Shown here piece by piece: positions 43,921-53,308 of a stretch of 64,000 bases of DNA. Both the position numbers and the translations under genes were made by a program. Source of the stretch: Kineococcus endophyticus (lineage in GTDB: Bacteria; Actinomycetota; Actinomycetes; Actinomycetales; Kineococcaceae); contig NZ_JBFNQN010000002.1 of NCBI RefSeq assembly GCF_040796495.1, forward strand, positions 310,001 to 374,000, given 5' to 3'. A model generated the notes under the pieces. The model was not told the origin of the DNA. It saw nothing but the letters and a program-made list of their open reading frames with translations, and searched no databases. The stretch's first letter is position 1. The number at the start of each line of letters is the position of its first letter.

Positions 43921-44568
43921 TCAGGCCATCCGACGCAGCCGCCACCACCGGGACGCGAGCGGCAGGACGAAGCAGACCAGCCACACCGCGGTACCGGCCA
44001 CCACGGCCGTGAGACCCCCCTGCCTCGCCGATGCCGACTCCGGCCAGAGGCGGTCGAACCACGCCGTGAGCGCCGCGCACACGAGGCACCACGCAGCCGC
44101 TGCTGACGTCGCGAGGACGAGGAACCGCCGCAGACGCCGAGTCCACCCCGCCGCGTAGTCGACCGCGAGGTCGCGCAGCTCACCGTCGGCGGGGAACTCC
44201 CCGCGCGCGACGTGCTCGTGGACGGTGCGCTGGGTCGCCGGGTCGGGTGGCCGGGAGAAGCGTGCTGCGTAGGGCGTCCCCTCGTCGGCGTGGTGGAAGG
44301 AGGCGACGACGTTGACGAGCATCGAGGCGGCCCCGAGGGCGAGGGTGCCCGTGTCACCGGTGATCACCAGGAACGTGCCGCCCACGACCACCAGCACGAG
44401 CAGCCAGTGCAACGCATCCCGCCAGGTGGGGCGGTGCCAGCGACGCCGGGGAACCGCCCACCGGTCGGTGCCCCCCGGAGCGCTCACGGCGACATGGTCG
44501 CCGACGAGAGGCTCCGCGGCACGCCGTCCCCACCCCGGTGGAGGCGGGACCCACGTGCCCCGGCTCAC
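43921..44568 (-). CDS. membrane protein of unknown function at the end of the ABC operon
   Basis: Protein of 215 aa with a proline-rich cytosolic start, two helices at about 53-90, a soluble segment with many charged residues, and two helices at about 145-205. GTG 44568 overlaps the stop of the ATPase gene (GTGA), so it is co-translated with the sugar transporter, but nothing links it to sugar uptake by sequence. Confidence 0.65.
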   Translation of the reverse strand: MSRGTWVPPPPGWGRRAAEPLVGDHVAVSAPGGTDRWAVPRRRWHRPTWRDALHWLLVLVVVGGTFLVITGDTGTLALGAASMLVNVVASFHHADEGTPYAARFSRPPDPATQRTVHEHVARGEFPADGELRDLAVDYAAGWTRRLRRFLVLATSAAAAWCLVCAALTAWFDRLWPESASARQGGLTAVVAGTAVWLVCFVLPLASRWWRLRRMA

Positions 44569-45671
44569 CGCACGCGCGCTCCCCCCTCCGGTTCGAAGAG
44601 GTAGACCCGCTCCGGCGGGGCGGTGAGGCGGATCGCCTCACCGCGGCGGTAGGTGACGTCCGCAGGGGTCTGCACGACGACCGAGGAGTCGAGCCCCTCG
44701 ACCCGCACGGTGGCGAGGCCGAACTCCAGGACGTTCTCGTACACGAGCACCTCGCCCGGCACGGAGGCCTCCCCAGCGCCGGCGATCCGGGCGTCCTGGG
44801 GGCGGACGCCGACGGTGACGGCGGTTCCCGCGGCGGCGGCCGAACTCGTCGGCAGCACACCGTCGCGGCCCACGCGAACGGTGCCAGGGCGGTCCACGAC
44901 ACCCTCGACGAGGTTGATCTTGGGCTCCCCCACGAAGTCGGCCACGAACCGGTTCGCGGGGTCGTCGAAGATCTCGTCGGCGGTGCCGAACTGCTGGATG
45001 ATCCCGCCGTCCATGACCGCGAGCCGGTCGGCGAGGCTGAGGGCCTCGAGCTGGTCGTGGGTGACGACGATCGTCGTGTACCCGAACTCGCGCTGCAGCA
45101 CCTTGAGTTCGCGCCGAACCCGCTGGCGCTGGGCGGCGTCGAGGTGGGACAGGGGTTCGTCCAGCAGCAGCACGGGCGGGTTCCGGACGAGGGCGCGGGC
45201 GAGCGCGACGCGCTGCTTCTGCCCGCTGGACAGCCCGGCGGGCCGCAGCGGCAGCAGGTCGGTCATCTCCAGGCGTTCGGCGATGGCCCGCACCCGGGCG
45301 TCGGCGTCCTTCACCCCCCGCGCCTTCAGCCCGTACGAGAGGTTCCCCTCCACGTCCAGGGGCGGGTAGAGCGCGTAGCTCTCGAACCCCACGCCGACGT
45401 CGCGCTTGCCGGGCGGCAGGTGCGGGATGGAGCGGTCCCCGATCCGGATGTCCCCGGAGGTCACCGTCTCCAACCCGGCGATCATCCGCAGCGTCGTCGT
45501 CTTCCCGCACCCCGACGGGCCGAGGAGGGCGACGAGCTCACCGGGTTCGATGTGCAGGTCGATCCCCTTGACGGCGTGGAACGCCTCGCGGCCGCGGCTC
45601 TCGTACCGCTTGTGCAGGTTGTCCAGCACCAGCGCCTTGGCCGTCGGCTGGATCACGGTCGTGGCGCTCAC
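44565..45671 (-). CDS. sugar ABC transporter ATP-binding protein (UgpC/MalK type), second ATPase
   Basis: ATPase of 368 aa with C-terminal TOBE/OB region. Walker A GPSGCGKTTT (about 51-60), Walker B LLLDEPLSHLD, His switch VVTHDQLEA. The signature is LSSGQ and the Q-loop reads GFESYALYP, with Glu in place of the usual Gln. Overlaps the first ATPase gene (GTGA). Together they probably form a heterodimeric motor. Confidence 0.88.
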   Translation of the reverse strand: MSATTVIQPTAKALVLDNLHKRYESRGREAFHAVKGIDLHIEPGELVALLGPSGCGKTTTLRMIAGLETVTSGDIRIGDRSIPHLPPGKRDVGVGFESYALYPPLDVEGNLSYGLKARGVKDADARVRAIAERLEMTDLLPLRPAGLSSGQKQRVALARALVRNPPVLLLDEPLSHLDAAQRQRVRRELKVLQREFGYTTIVVTHDQLEALSLADRLAVMDGGIIQQFGTADEIFDDPANRFVADFVGEPKINLVEGVVDRPGTVRVGRDGVLPTSSAAAAGTAVTVGVRPQDARIAGAGEASVPGEVLVYENVLEFGLATVRVEGLDSSVVVQTPADVTYRRGEAIRLTAPPERVYLFEPEGGARVR

Positions 45672-46810
45672 CGGGACACCCTCTCCTGCGTGGCGGACCC
45701 CAGCCGGACGGAGTCCGCGGCGGACTCGGCGGGGGCGAACACGTGCACGTCCTCCAGGGACAGGTGCAGGTCGACGACGTCACCCTCGCGGGCACCGGCG
45801 TCGGAGTCCGCGACGACGATGACGTGCTCCGTGCGCCCCTGCGGCCCGACGTCGACGCTGAACTCCATGAGCCTGCCCAGTCGCTCGGCCAGCGACACCC
45901 GGCCGCGCAGCGACAACGCGCCCGGCCCGCCGGGCCCGAGCTGCAGGTCGCGGGGCCGGATCCCGATGCGGGCGCGGCCGCCGGGCAGGTCGAGGTGGCG
46001 GGGAAGGGGCACCGACAGGTCCCCACCGGCCCCGTGCAGGACCCCGTCCTCCGCGGTGACGTCGAACAGGTTGATCTCCGGCTGCCCCAGCGCCTTCGCG
46101 ACGAACGTGTCGACGGGCCGGCGCCAGATCTCCTCGGGCGTCCCGACCTGCACGACACGTCCCGCGCGCAGCACCGCGATGCGGTTCCCCAGCGCCAGGG
46201 CCTCCTGGTAGTCGTGCGTGACGTAGAGGGACGTCGTGTTCGACATCTCGCCCAGCTGCTTCAGCTCGGCGCGCATCTGCGCCCGCAGCTTGGCGTCGAG
46301 GTGGGACAGGGGCTCGTCGAGGAGGTAGACGTCCGCGGGTCGCACGAGCACGCGGCCGAGGGCGACGCGCTGGCGCTGGCCGTTGGACAGCTCGCGGGGG
46401 AACCGCTTGAGCAGGTGGTTGATGCCCAGCGTCGTGGTGACGGCGTCGATGCGCTGGCGCTGCTGCTCGGCGGTGTACTTCCCCGTGCGTCCCGACCGCA
46501 GGGGCGAGGCGAGGTTGTCGAACACCGTCTTCTGCGGGTACAGCGCGTAGCTCTCGAACGCCATGGCGACGTTGCGGTGGTAGGGCTCCACGCCGTCCAT
46601 CGACACACCGGCGATCTCGACGTCGCCCTGCTCGACCTCGACGAGGCCCGCGACGCTCTTGAGCATCGTCGTCTTGCCCGCACCGGACGGACCGAGGACG
46701 ACGAAGAACTCCCCGTCGCCGATGGACAGGTCGACGTCGTGCAGCGCCTCGACGGCGGACTTGCCCGTGCCGTAGGTCTTCGACAGGTTCGCGATGCGCA
46801 CCGTGGCCAT
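45668..46810 (-). CDS. sugar ABC transporter ATP-binding protein (UgpC/MalK type), first ATPase
   Basis: ATPase of 380 aa. Walker A GPSGAGKTTM (about 39-48), Walker B YLLDEPLSHLD, YVTHDYQEA. The signature is LSNGQ and, as in its partner, the Q-loop is AFESYALYP with Glu for Gln. ATG 46810 overlaps the permease stop (TGATG). C-terminal MalK-like regulatory domain from about 240. Confidence 0.88.
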   Translation of the reverse strand: MATVRIANLSKTYGTGKSAVEALHDVDLSIGDGEFFVVLGPSGAGKTTMLKSVAGLVEVEQGDVEIAGVSMDGVEPYHRNVAMAFESYALYPQKTVFDNLASPLRSGRTGKYTAEQQRQRIDAVTTTLGINHLLKRFPRELSNGQRQRVALGRVLVRPADVYLLDEPLSHLDAKLRAQMRAELKQLGEMSNTTSLYVTHDYQEALALGNRIAVLRAGRVVQVGTPEEIWRRPVDTFVAKALGQPEINLFDVTAEDGVLHGAGGDLSVPLPRHLDLPGGRARIGIRPRDLQLGPGGPGALSLRGRVSLAERLGRLMEFSVDVGPQGRTEHVIVVADSDAGAREGDVVDLHLSLEDVHVFAPAESAADSVRLGSATQERVSR

Positions 46811-47694
46811 CAGGCCTTCACCGCCCCGAACGACAGGCCCCGCACCAGGTACCGCTGGATGGTCAGCGCGAGGACGAGTGGCGGCAGCGCGCCGAGGATG
46901 GCCGCGGCTGCCGTGAGGTTGTAGTACGCCTGCCCGCCGCCACCGAGGTACTTCGTGACGGCGACCGTCACCGTCGTGGCCTGGGAGTCGGTGAGGATCA
47001 GGGGGAACAGGTAGTTGTTCCACGCGAAGATGAACGCCAGCAGGGCGGCGGCCGCGATGCCGGGCCGGACCAGCGGCAGCGCCACCGTGAGGAACGCGCG
47101 GGTCCGGGTGTACCCGTCGAGCAGGGCCGCCTGTTCCAGCTCCGGGGCCAGGTCGGTGAAGTAGGACCGCAGGATCCACACCACCAGCGGCATCGTCACC
47201 AGCTGCAGGACCCACACCATGCCCAGCTTGGTGTCGAAGATCCCCAGCGTGTTGTAGATGACGAACAGCGGGACGATGACCATGAGCTCGGGGGCGAACC
47301 GGAAGGACAGCATCTGGAACATGAGGTCCTCGGACCCCCGGAACTTCCACCGGCCGGCCGCGTACGCCGCCGGGATGCCGACGACGAGGGAGACGACGAC
47401 GGCGCCCGCGCAGTTCAGGACGCTCGTCAGCATGGCGTGCCCGAAGTCCACGCTCGTGAGGTCCTCACCGCGCTGGGACAGGACCGTCCCGAAGTTGGCG
47501 AGGGTGGGTGAGAACTCGAAGTACGTCGACGTCTGCTGGGCGTCGTTCTTGAGCGCCAGCAGCACCATCCACACGAGGGGGAAGAGGGAGAACACGAACC
47601 AGGCGAGGATCGCGAGGTCCGCGACCACCGAGCCGGGCGTGACCCGCTTCTGTCCGGGGGTGAGCTCCCGGGCGAACCGCGACGTGATCGCCAT
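46810..47694 (-). CDS. sugar ABC transporter permease (MalG/UgpE type)
   Basis: Permease of 294 aa with six helices. The EAA loop reads LEQAALLDGYTRTRAFLTVALPLVRPG (about 190-216). ATG 47694 precedes the first helix directly and lies one base from the upstream stop; the longer frame adds only eight residues. Confidence 0.9.
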   Translation of the reverse strand: MAITSRFARELTPGQKRVTPGSVVADLAILAWFVFSLFPLVWMVLLALKNDAQQTSTYFEFSPTLANFGTVLSQRGEDLTSVDFGHAMLTSVLNCAGAVVVSLVVGIPAAYAAGRWKFRGSEDLMFQMLSFRFAPELMVIVPLFVIYNTLGIFDTKLGMVWVLQLVTMPLVVWILRSYFTDLAPELEQAALLDGYTRTRAFLTVALPLVRPGIAAAALLAFIFAWNNYLFPLILTDSQATTVTVAVTKYLGGGGQAYYNLTAAAAILGALPPLVLALTIQRYLVRGLSFGAVKA

Positions 47695-47695
47695 G

Positions 47696-48643
47696 TCAGG
47701 CCCCCGCTCCCGCAGCACGACGCTGCGCCTTGCCGAGCACGCTCACGAGGTAGCGCGCGGTGATGAAGACGATGATCCACAGCAGGAACATGTACGTGCT
47801 GCCGCGGGAGTAGTTGAGGTTGGTGATCGAGTCCTCGAAGGCCCCGATCTGCAGGGTCGTCGTCGTGACGCCCGGCCCACCGGCGGTGAGGACGTAGACG
47901 GCGTCGAAGACCTTGAGGCAGTCCATGAAGCGGAAGATGACGGCCACGAGGATGTAGGGCCACATCATCGGCAGCATGAGCCGGCGGAACATGTAGAACC
48001 AGTTCGCCCCGTCCACGTCGGACGCCTCGAACGGCTCCTTGGGCAGGGACCGGATGCCGGCCAGGACGAGGATCGCCACGAACGGCGTGTAGATCCACAC
48101 GTCGACGAGGATCGTCGAGGCCAGCGCCCGGTCCTTGCTCAGCCAGTCGAAGGTCGACCCCAGCCCGAGAACGTGGTTGAGGACGCCGAACTGGGGGTTG
48201 AACATGAGCTTCCAGATCACCCCGGCGATCACCGGGGCGATCATCAGCGGGAGGATGAGCAGCCGCTCGAAGGTCTTGCCGATGAGGGTCGACCGGTTCA
48301 GCAGCAGCGCGATGGCCACCCCGAGCACCGTCTCCAGGCCCGTCGCCGCGACGGCGTACAGCAGCGTCGTCCCGGCGCTGCGCCAGAACAGCGGGTCGCC
48401 GAGGACGCTGCGGTAGTTGTCGGCGCCGACGAAGGACGGTGTCGGGTTGGTCGCCGCGTAGTTGAGCACCGTGTAGTACACGCCGTAGAAGAACGCGTAC
48501 AGGATGCCGATGATGAGCAGGACGGCGGGCACCGACAGCAGGTACGGACGCAGTCCGCGCCGCCAGGCGGGCACCCGGCGCACCGGCCCGCTCCCCCGCG
48601 AGGTCTCCTGCGAGGGTGTCCGGCCTCCGACGGTGGTCGCCAC
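47696..48643 (-). CDS. sugar ABC transporter permease (MalF/UgpA type)
   Basis: Permease of 315 aa. After a 35-residue cytosolic start come six helices; the EAA loop reads FEASDVDGANWFYMFRRLMLPMMWPY (about 208-233). GTG 48643 has AGGAG close upstream. 31 bp after the binding-protein gene. Confidence 0.9.
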   Translation of the reverse strand: MATTVGGRTPSQETSRGSGPVRRVPAWRRGLRPYLLSVPAVLLIIGILYAFFYGVYYTVLNYAATNPTPSFVGADNYRSVLGDPLFWRSAGTTLLYAVAATGLETVLGVAIALLLNRSTLIGKTFERLLILPLMIAPVIAGVIWKLMFNPQFGVLNHVLGLGSTFDWLSKDRALASTILVDVWIYTPFVAILVLAGIRSLPKEPFEASDVDGANWFYMFRRLMLPMMWPYILVAVIFRFMDCLKVFDAVYVLTAGGPGVTTTTLQIGAFEDSITNLNYSRGSTYMFLLWIIVFITARYLVSVLGKAQRRAAGAGA

Positions 48644-48674
48644 GACTCCTCCTCCCTTGCCCCGACCCGGTGGG

Positions 48675-50117
48675 TCAGGCGTTGATCTTGGACGTGTTGG
48701 CCTTGGCGAGCTCGTCGAGGCGGGACTTCGCGTCCGCACCGGAGTAGATGTCCTGCAGCGCCACGGCCCAGTCCTCGGTCGTCTCGAAGAACTTCGTCTG
48801 GGGCGTGAACTGGATCTTCGTGGAGTCGATGACCTTCTCGAACGTCTCCAGGTACCCGGGGAACTCGCCGAGCGTCTGCTTGAACGAGCCGTCGAACACC
48901 GAGGCGCGGACCGGGTCGGCGAAGGTGGAGGACGTGGCCTTGTTCATGGCCTCCTTGCCCGTCGCCCACTGGATGAAGAGCCACGCGGCCTGCTTCTTCT
49001 TCGACGCCGCGTTCATGGCCAGCGACCACGTCCACAGGTTGGTGGCGTAGCTGCCGTCGGGGCCGGCGGGGCCGGGGTACCAGGCGAGGTTGCCGGCCTG
49101 GGCGCTGGCCCCGGCCTTCTGCTTGGGGTACGTGGCGCTGTCCGCGTCGTAGACCATCATGGCGTTGCCGTTGCCGAGGTCCCCGGTGCACTGGGGGTAG
49201 TCGTACGTCGTCCAGGACGTCGGACCCGCGGACTTGGCGAGGTCGACCCACTTCTTGGTGAAGTCGACGGCCTTGTCGGAGTTCATGGCCGCGGTGTAGG
49301 TCGTCCCCTCCGCCGTGTAGTCCTTGGCGCCCTCGCGGGTGAACTGCGTCATGAAACCGGGGTGGATCGTGGCCCACGACTTGGAGCCGCGGAAGGCGAC
49401 GCCGTAGCGGTTCTGCGAGCGGTCCGTGAGGTCGTTGGCCAGCTGGATGAAGTCGTCGAAGGTCTCCGGCAGCGCGATGCCGCGGGCGTCGAACTCCTTC
49501 TTGTTGTAGGCGACGACGTTGGTCTCGAAGCCCCACGGGATGGCCCACTGACCACCGGTCCCGAGCTCGGACCCCTTCTCGAAGTCCCACCGCGTGGACG
49601 TCCGCAGACCCTCGTAGATGTCCTCGAAGTCGTACTCGTCGCTCGTCGCGGCGGAGTTCTCGATCCAGGGCTTGAGGTCCTCCATCCAGCCGGGCGGACC
49701 GTACTGCCAGATGAAGTAGGCACCCGTCATGAAGACGTCGTGGGCACCGGTCTTGCCCGCGAGCTCGGTGTTGAGCTTGGTGAAGTAGTCCGCCTCGGCG
49801 ACGAGGTCGGCCTGCACCTCGATGCCCGTGAGCTCGGTGAACTCCTTCAGCAGCGGCTGGAAGGCCTGCTGGTAGGGGTGCGGGGTCTGCAGGATCTTGA
49901 TGCTCTCGCCCTTGAGGGCCTTCCAGTCGAAGGACCCGGTGACCTCGCCGGCGCCGTTGGCGCTGCCGGCGTCGTCGCCGCCACCACCGGTGCCGACCCC
50001 GCAGCCGTACAGCATGGGGACGGTGGCCGCGCCGCCCATGGCGGCGAGCATCGAGCGGCGGGTGACCTTCTTCTTCGGGACGTGCAGTCCGCTCTCGGAC
50101 CGGGTGAACTCGTTCAT
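48675..50117 (-). CDS. polyol-binding lipoprotein of the ABC transporter (EltP-like)
   Basis: Extracytoplasmic binding protein of 480 aa, SBP family 1. Residues 1-40 form a twin-arginine-type lipoprotein signal (KKKVTRRSMLAAMGGAATVPMLYGC, Cys about 39). The mature part has WKALKGESIKILQTPHPYQQAF and the polyol-SBP segments NVVAYNKKEF and AVALQDIYSGA. Linked to the erythritol/threitol-type dehydrogenase gene just upstream, so erythritol or threitol is a likely ligand. Confidence 0.82.
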   Translation of the reverse strand: MNEFTRSESGLHVPKKKVTRRSMLAAMGGAATVPMLYGCGVGTGGGGDDAGSANGAGEVTGSFDWKALKGESIKILQTPHPYQQAFQPLLKEFTELTGIEVQADLVAEADYFTKLNTELAGKTGAHDVFMTGAYFIWQYGPPGWMEDLKPWIENSAATSDEYDFEDIYEGLRTSTRWDFEKGSELGTGGQWAIPWGFETNVVAYNKKEFDARGIALPETFDDFIQLANDLTDRSQNRYGVAFRGSKSWATIHPGFMTQFTREGAKDYTAEGTTYTAAMNSDKAVDFTKKWVDLAKSAGPTSWTTYDYPQCTGDLGNGNAMMVYDADSATYPKQKAGASAQAGNLAWYPGPAGPDGSYATNLWTWSLAMNAASKKKQAAWLFIQWATGKEAMNKATSSTFADPVRASVFDGSFKQTLGEFPGYLETFEKVIDSTKIQFTPQTKFFETTEDWAVALQDIYSGADAKSRLDELAKANTSKINA

Positions 50118-50157
50118 GGCTGACGCTCCATCGCGTGGGGAGGGTAGGGGGTGCCGT

Positions 50158-50180
50158 CCCCACGACCGACGGTCGTGGGG
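50158..50180 (-). terminator. hairpin between dehydrogenase copy 1 and the ABC operon
   Basis: Perfect 10-bp stem CCCCACGACC/GGTCGTGGGG with a 3-nt loop, located 17 nt past the dehydrogenase stop and 40 nt before the binding-protein start. It may be a partial terminator or processing site setting relative expression of enzyme and transporter. Confidence 0.65.
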
Positions 50181-50196
50181 TGCGGGGTTCGTTCGG

Positions 50197-51270
50197 TCAG
50201 GGGATGAGGGAGACCTTCACGGAGTTCGCCGAGTCCGCCACCAGGTCCAGACCCTTCTGGAACTCCGACAACGGCAACTGGTGCGAGCAGATCTCGTCCA
50301 ACGGCAGACGACCGGACTCGATCAACCTCAACGCCGCCGGCCACGTGTCCTGCCCCAGGTGCGCACCCAGCACGTTCAACTCCTTGTCGTCGGAGATGAT
50401 CGACCAGTCCACCGTCACCGGATCCTTGAACACCGAGTACTCCACGAACGTCCCCAGCTTCCGCAACAGGTTCAACCCCTGCGCCACCGCCGACGGATGC
50501 CCCGTCCCCTCGATGTACACGTCCGCGCCGTAACCACCCGTGAGCTTCTTGACCTCCTCCACCACGTCGACCTCGGTGATGTTCAACGTGACGTCAGCGC
50601 CGCACTTCCTGGCCAGCTCCAACTTCTGCGGCAACGCGTCCAACGCGATGATCCGCTGCGGGAACTTCGCCGCCGCCCCCGCGATCATCCCCAACCCGAT
50701 CGGCCCGCACCCGGCGACCACCACCGTGTCGTCGAACCGGATGCCCGCCCGCTCCACCGCGTGCAACGCACACGACAACGGCTCGGCGTACGCCACCTGC
50801 CACGGCGGGATCGACTCCGGCGCCTTGTGGACCAACGCCTCCTTCGGCAGCACCAGGTACTCCGCCATCGCCCCCGGTGTCCGCCGCTTGAAACCGAACA
50901 TGTCGTGCGGCTGGCACATGTGGTAGTCACCACGGTTGCAGTACCGGCACTCCCAGCACGGCACGATCTGCTCGGCCACGATGCGGTCACCGACCCGCAC
51001 ACCCCACCGCGCCGCCGCCTCGTCGTCGATCTCGGCGATGCGCCCGGTGAACTCGTGACCGGGAACGGTGTCCGTCTCAGCCCACGCCGGCCGGTTCTCG
51101 TCCCCCCAGAACTTCGCCGCCCCGTGGTAGCACTTCAGGTCGCTCGCGCAGATCCCCACCGCCTCGACCTTCAACAACGCCTCACCGGGACCGGCGACGG
51201 GGACGGGGACCTCTTCCAAGCGGTAGTCGTGCGGTCCGTGCACGACCACCGCCTTCATCGTCTCTGCCAT
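50197..51270 (-). CDS. eltD: erythritol/L-threitol-type zinc alcohol dehydrogenase, copy 1
   Basis: Medium-chain dehydrogenase of 357 aa. Catalytic zinc ligands Cys41 (ICASDLKCYHG), His72 and Glu73 (GHEF); structural zinc Cys105, 108, 111, 119; Rossmann motif AGCGPIGLGMIAG (about 183). Overall it matches EltD, which oxidises erythritol to D-erythrulose and L-threitol to L-erythrulose. GAAGGAG is 6 nt before ATG. Its last 260 residues are identical to copy 2 (54631). Expressed from a promoter overlapped by a SorC-type operator. Confidence 0.85.
   Translation of the reverse strand: MAETMKAVVVHGPHDYRLEEVPVPVAGPGEALLKVEAVGICASDLKCYHGAAKFWGDENRPAWAETDTVPGHEFTGRIAEIDDEAAARWGVRVGDRIVAEQIVPCWECRYCNRGDYHMCQPHDMFGFKRRTPGAMAEYLVLPKEALVHKAPESIPPWQVAYAEPLSCALHAVERAGIRFDDTVVVAGCGPIGLGMIAGAAAKFPQRIIALDALPQKLELARKCGADVTLNITEVDVVEEVKKLTGGYGADVYIEGTGHPSAVAQGLNLLRKLGTFVEYSVFKDPVTVDWSIISDDKELNVLGAHLGQDTWPAALRLIESGRLPLDEICSHQLPLSEFQKGLDLVADSANSVKVSLIP
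50200..50973. repeat. direct repeat, copy 1 of near-identical 774-bp tract (copy 2 at 54646-55419)
   Basis: The 3' three-quarters of the two dehydrogenase genes match at a constant offset of 4446 bp without indels; I counted five silent differences. Upstream of 50973 the copies diverge abruptly, then match again around 51087-51176. The pattern suggests recent duplication with later conversion of part of the gene. Confidence 0.85.
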
Positions 51271-51412
51271 CAACTGCTCCTTCGCAGCGCGCTCCGGGGA
51301 CGGGCCGGGGAGCGGGGGGTGTGAGGTGGGCTGTGGGACAACTCGTCGGTGGGTCGTCGTGGTGCGAGCCCCGCGGGGACCGGGTGCGCCGGGTTCCTCC
51401 GTGGTCTTCCGA

Positions 51413-51454
51413 ACGCTAGGACCTGTACGGCACACTTGTCCAGCACATGCGTGC
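51413..51454 (-). promoter_or_regulatory. eltD copy 1 promoter with SorC-type operator
   Basis: On the minus strand TGGACA (-35, 51442-51437), 18-bp spacer, TAGCGT (-10, 51418-51413). The -35 is embedded in an imperfect dyad (51430-51454) whose plus strand reads GCACACTTGTCCAGCACATG then CGTGC. The same GCACA-N2-TGTCCAGCAC core overlaps the -35 of the second copy. Confidence 0.65.
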
Positions 51455-51523
51455 AACGATCTGGTGACCGGTCCGGCGACGGAGCCGACCGGCCCGCGAG
51501 CGCACGGACGGGGAGGGGTGCCG

Positions 51524-52480
51524 GTGGTCCACACCGAACGGTTCCCGCTGGCACTGGCCCACACGGCGGCGACGCTCTACTACCTCCAGGACGCGACCCA
51601 GGCCGAGATCGCCCAGCGCATCGGGACGTCGCGGGCGACGGTCAGCCGGCTGCTGCGGGAGGCCCGCGACCGCGGGCTCGTGCGCATCGAGGTGGTGCCG
51701 CTGCCCGAGCAGGACCCCGGCGACCTGGCCGAGAAGGTCCGCACGGCCCTGGGCCTGCACCACGTCTCGCTGTGCCCACCCACTCCGGAGGCGCACGTCG
51801 CCGAGGCCGTCTCCCCCACCGTCGCCGCGGTGCTGGCCGGAGTGGGACTCTCGCCCGGGGACGTCCTCCTGGTCTCCTCGGGACGGACCCTGCACGAGAT
51901 CGCCGAGCGGGAACTACCCGCGCTGCCCGGTGTCCTCGTCGTGCCGATGGTCGGCGGGCAGGACGAACCCGAACCCTGGTACCAGACCAACGAGATCACC
52001 CGCCGCGTCGCGGTGGCCGTGGGGGGCACTCCCCGGTTCCTGCACGCCCCCGCCTTCCCCGGACGCCGGTTGCGCCGCAGCCTGGTCGAGGACCCGGAGT
52101 TCCGGCGGTTCGCGCAGCTGTGGGCCGGTGCGCGCTGCGCCCTCATGGGCGTCGGCGCCCCGACGTTGCGCCGGGAGTCCCTGCCCGGCTTCGTGCCGAC
52201 CGGCGAGGCCCCGCTCGCCGGCGCCGTCGGCGACGTGGCGTCCCGGTTCTACGACGCGTCGGGCGCCGAGATCACCTACGACGGAGCGGACCGGCTGATC
52301 GCGATCCCCCTCGACGTCCTCTCGGGCGTCCCCGTCCGCATCGCCGTCGCGTACGGCGCCCTCAAGGTGCCGAGCATCGTCGCCGGCGCGCGCGGCGGGC
52401 ACTTCACCCACCTCGTCACCGACCCCGCCACGGCGTCGGCGCTCCTCACGTCCGCACCGCACCCCCAGGAGATCCCGTGA
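51524..52480 (+). CDS. SorC/DeoR-type sugar-binding transcriptional regulator, copy 1
   Basis: Regulator of 318 aa. Helix-turn-helix at about 18-50 (YLQDATQAEIAQRIGTSRATVSRLLREARDRGLVRIEV), then the SorC C-terminal ligand domain (LLVSSGRTLHEIA, PMVGGQDEPEPWYQTNEITRRVA). Divergent from eltD copy 1; overlaps the SDR gene by GTGA. GTG 51524 is chosen because GGGAGG lies 7 nt upstream; GTG 51518 is too close to it. Confidence 0.87.
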   Translation: MVHTERFPLALAHTAATLYYLQDATQAEIAQRIGTSRATVSRLLREARDRGLVRIEVVPLPEQDPGDLAEKVRTALGLHHVSLCPPTPEAHVAEAVSPTVAAVLAGVGLSPGDVLLVSSGRTLHEIAERELPALPGVLVVPMVGGQDEPEPWYQTNEITRRVAVAVGGTPRFLHAPAFPGRRLRRSLVEDPEFRRFAQLWAGARCALMGVGAPTLRRESLPGFVPTGEAPLAGAVGDVASRFYDASGAEITYDGADRLIAIPLDVLSGVPVRIAVAYGALKVPSIVAGARGGHFTHLVTDPATASALLTSAPHPQEIP

Positions 52481-53241
52481 CATCCCCCTTCGACCTCACC
52501 GGCCGCCGTGTCCTGGTCACCGGCGCCACGCAGGGCCTCGGCAGCGACGTGGCCCGCACGCTGGCCGCGGCCGGCTGCGACCTGGTCCTCAGCGCGCGGA
52601 GCCGCGATGCGCTCGAGACCCTCGCGCAGGCGCTGGTCACCGAGCACGGGACCCGCGTCGAGGTGGTCCCGGCGGACCTCGCGGACGCCGACGACACCGG
52701 GGCCCTCGCGGCCGCGGCCCTGGCGACGTTCGGTGGCCTCGACGTCCTCGTCAACAACGCGGGGATCTCGGTGCCCCAGCGCGTCGTCGACGTGGACGCG
52801 GCCACGTGGGACCGCGTCCTGGCCGTGAACCTGCGGGCACCGGCGCTGCTCGGTTCCCGGATCGGCCGGGCCATGGCGGAGACGGGACGCGGGAGCATCG
52901 TCAACGTCTCGTCGGTCGCGGGATCCCTGGCCCTGGCCGAGCACTTCTCCTACTCGGCGAGCAAGGCGGGGCTGCTCATGGCGACGAAGGTGCTGGCCCT
53001 CGAGCTCGGCCCCTCCGGCGTCCGCGCGAACTCCGTCAGCCCCACGGTCGTCATGACCGAGATGGGGCAGCGGGTGTGGGGCGAGGAGGCGAAGGCGGCA
53101 CCGATGATCGCCCGGATCCCGCTGGGGCACTTCGCCCAGCCCTCCGACGTCAGCAACGCCGTCGTCTACCTGGCCTCCGACGCCTCGGCCATGGTCAACG
53201 GGGTGGACCTCACCGTCGACGGCGGGTTCTCGGCCGCCTGA
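52477..53241 (+). CDS. short-chain dehydrogenase (candidate D-threitol/polyol dehydrogenase)
   Basis: Classical SDR of 254 aa: TGATQGLGSDVARTLA (about 13-28), NNAGIS (about 90), Ser in NVSSVAG (about 140) and catalytic YSASK (Tyr154, Lys158), ending DLTVDGGFSAA. Resembles DthD/xylulose-reductase-like enzymes that oxidise polyols to ketoses. Translationally coupled to the SorC regulator. Confidence 0.85.
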   Translation: MTSPFDLTGRRVLVTGATQGLGSDVARTLAAAGCDLVLSARSRDALETLAQALVTEHGTRVEVVPADLADADDTGALAAAALATFGGLDVLVNNAGISVPQRVVDVDAATWDRVLAVNLRAPALLGSRIGRAMAETGRGSIVNVSSVAGSLALAEHFSYSASKAGLLMATKVLALELGPSGVRANSVSPTVVMTEMGQRVWGEEAKAAPMIARIPLGHFAQPSDVSNAVVYLASDASAMVNGVDLTVDGGFSAA

Positions 53242-53258
53242 CCCACGCGGCGCCGAAC

Positions 53259-53299
53259 GCACGAGGCCCCCGCGACCGGTGGTCGCGGGGGCCTCGTGC
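53259..53299. terminator. strong bidirectional hairpin terminator
   Basis: Perfect 19-bp inverted repeat (arm GCACGAGGCCCCCGCGACC) with a 3-nt loop, between the convergent SDR (stop 53241) and MFS (stop 53309) genes. Confidence 0.9.
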
Positions 53300-53308
53300 G
53301 GTGCCGCG

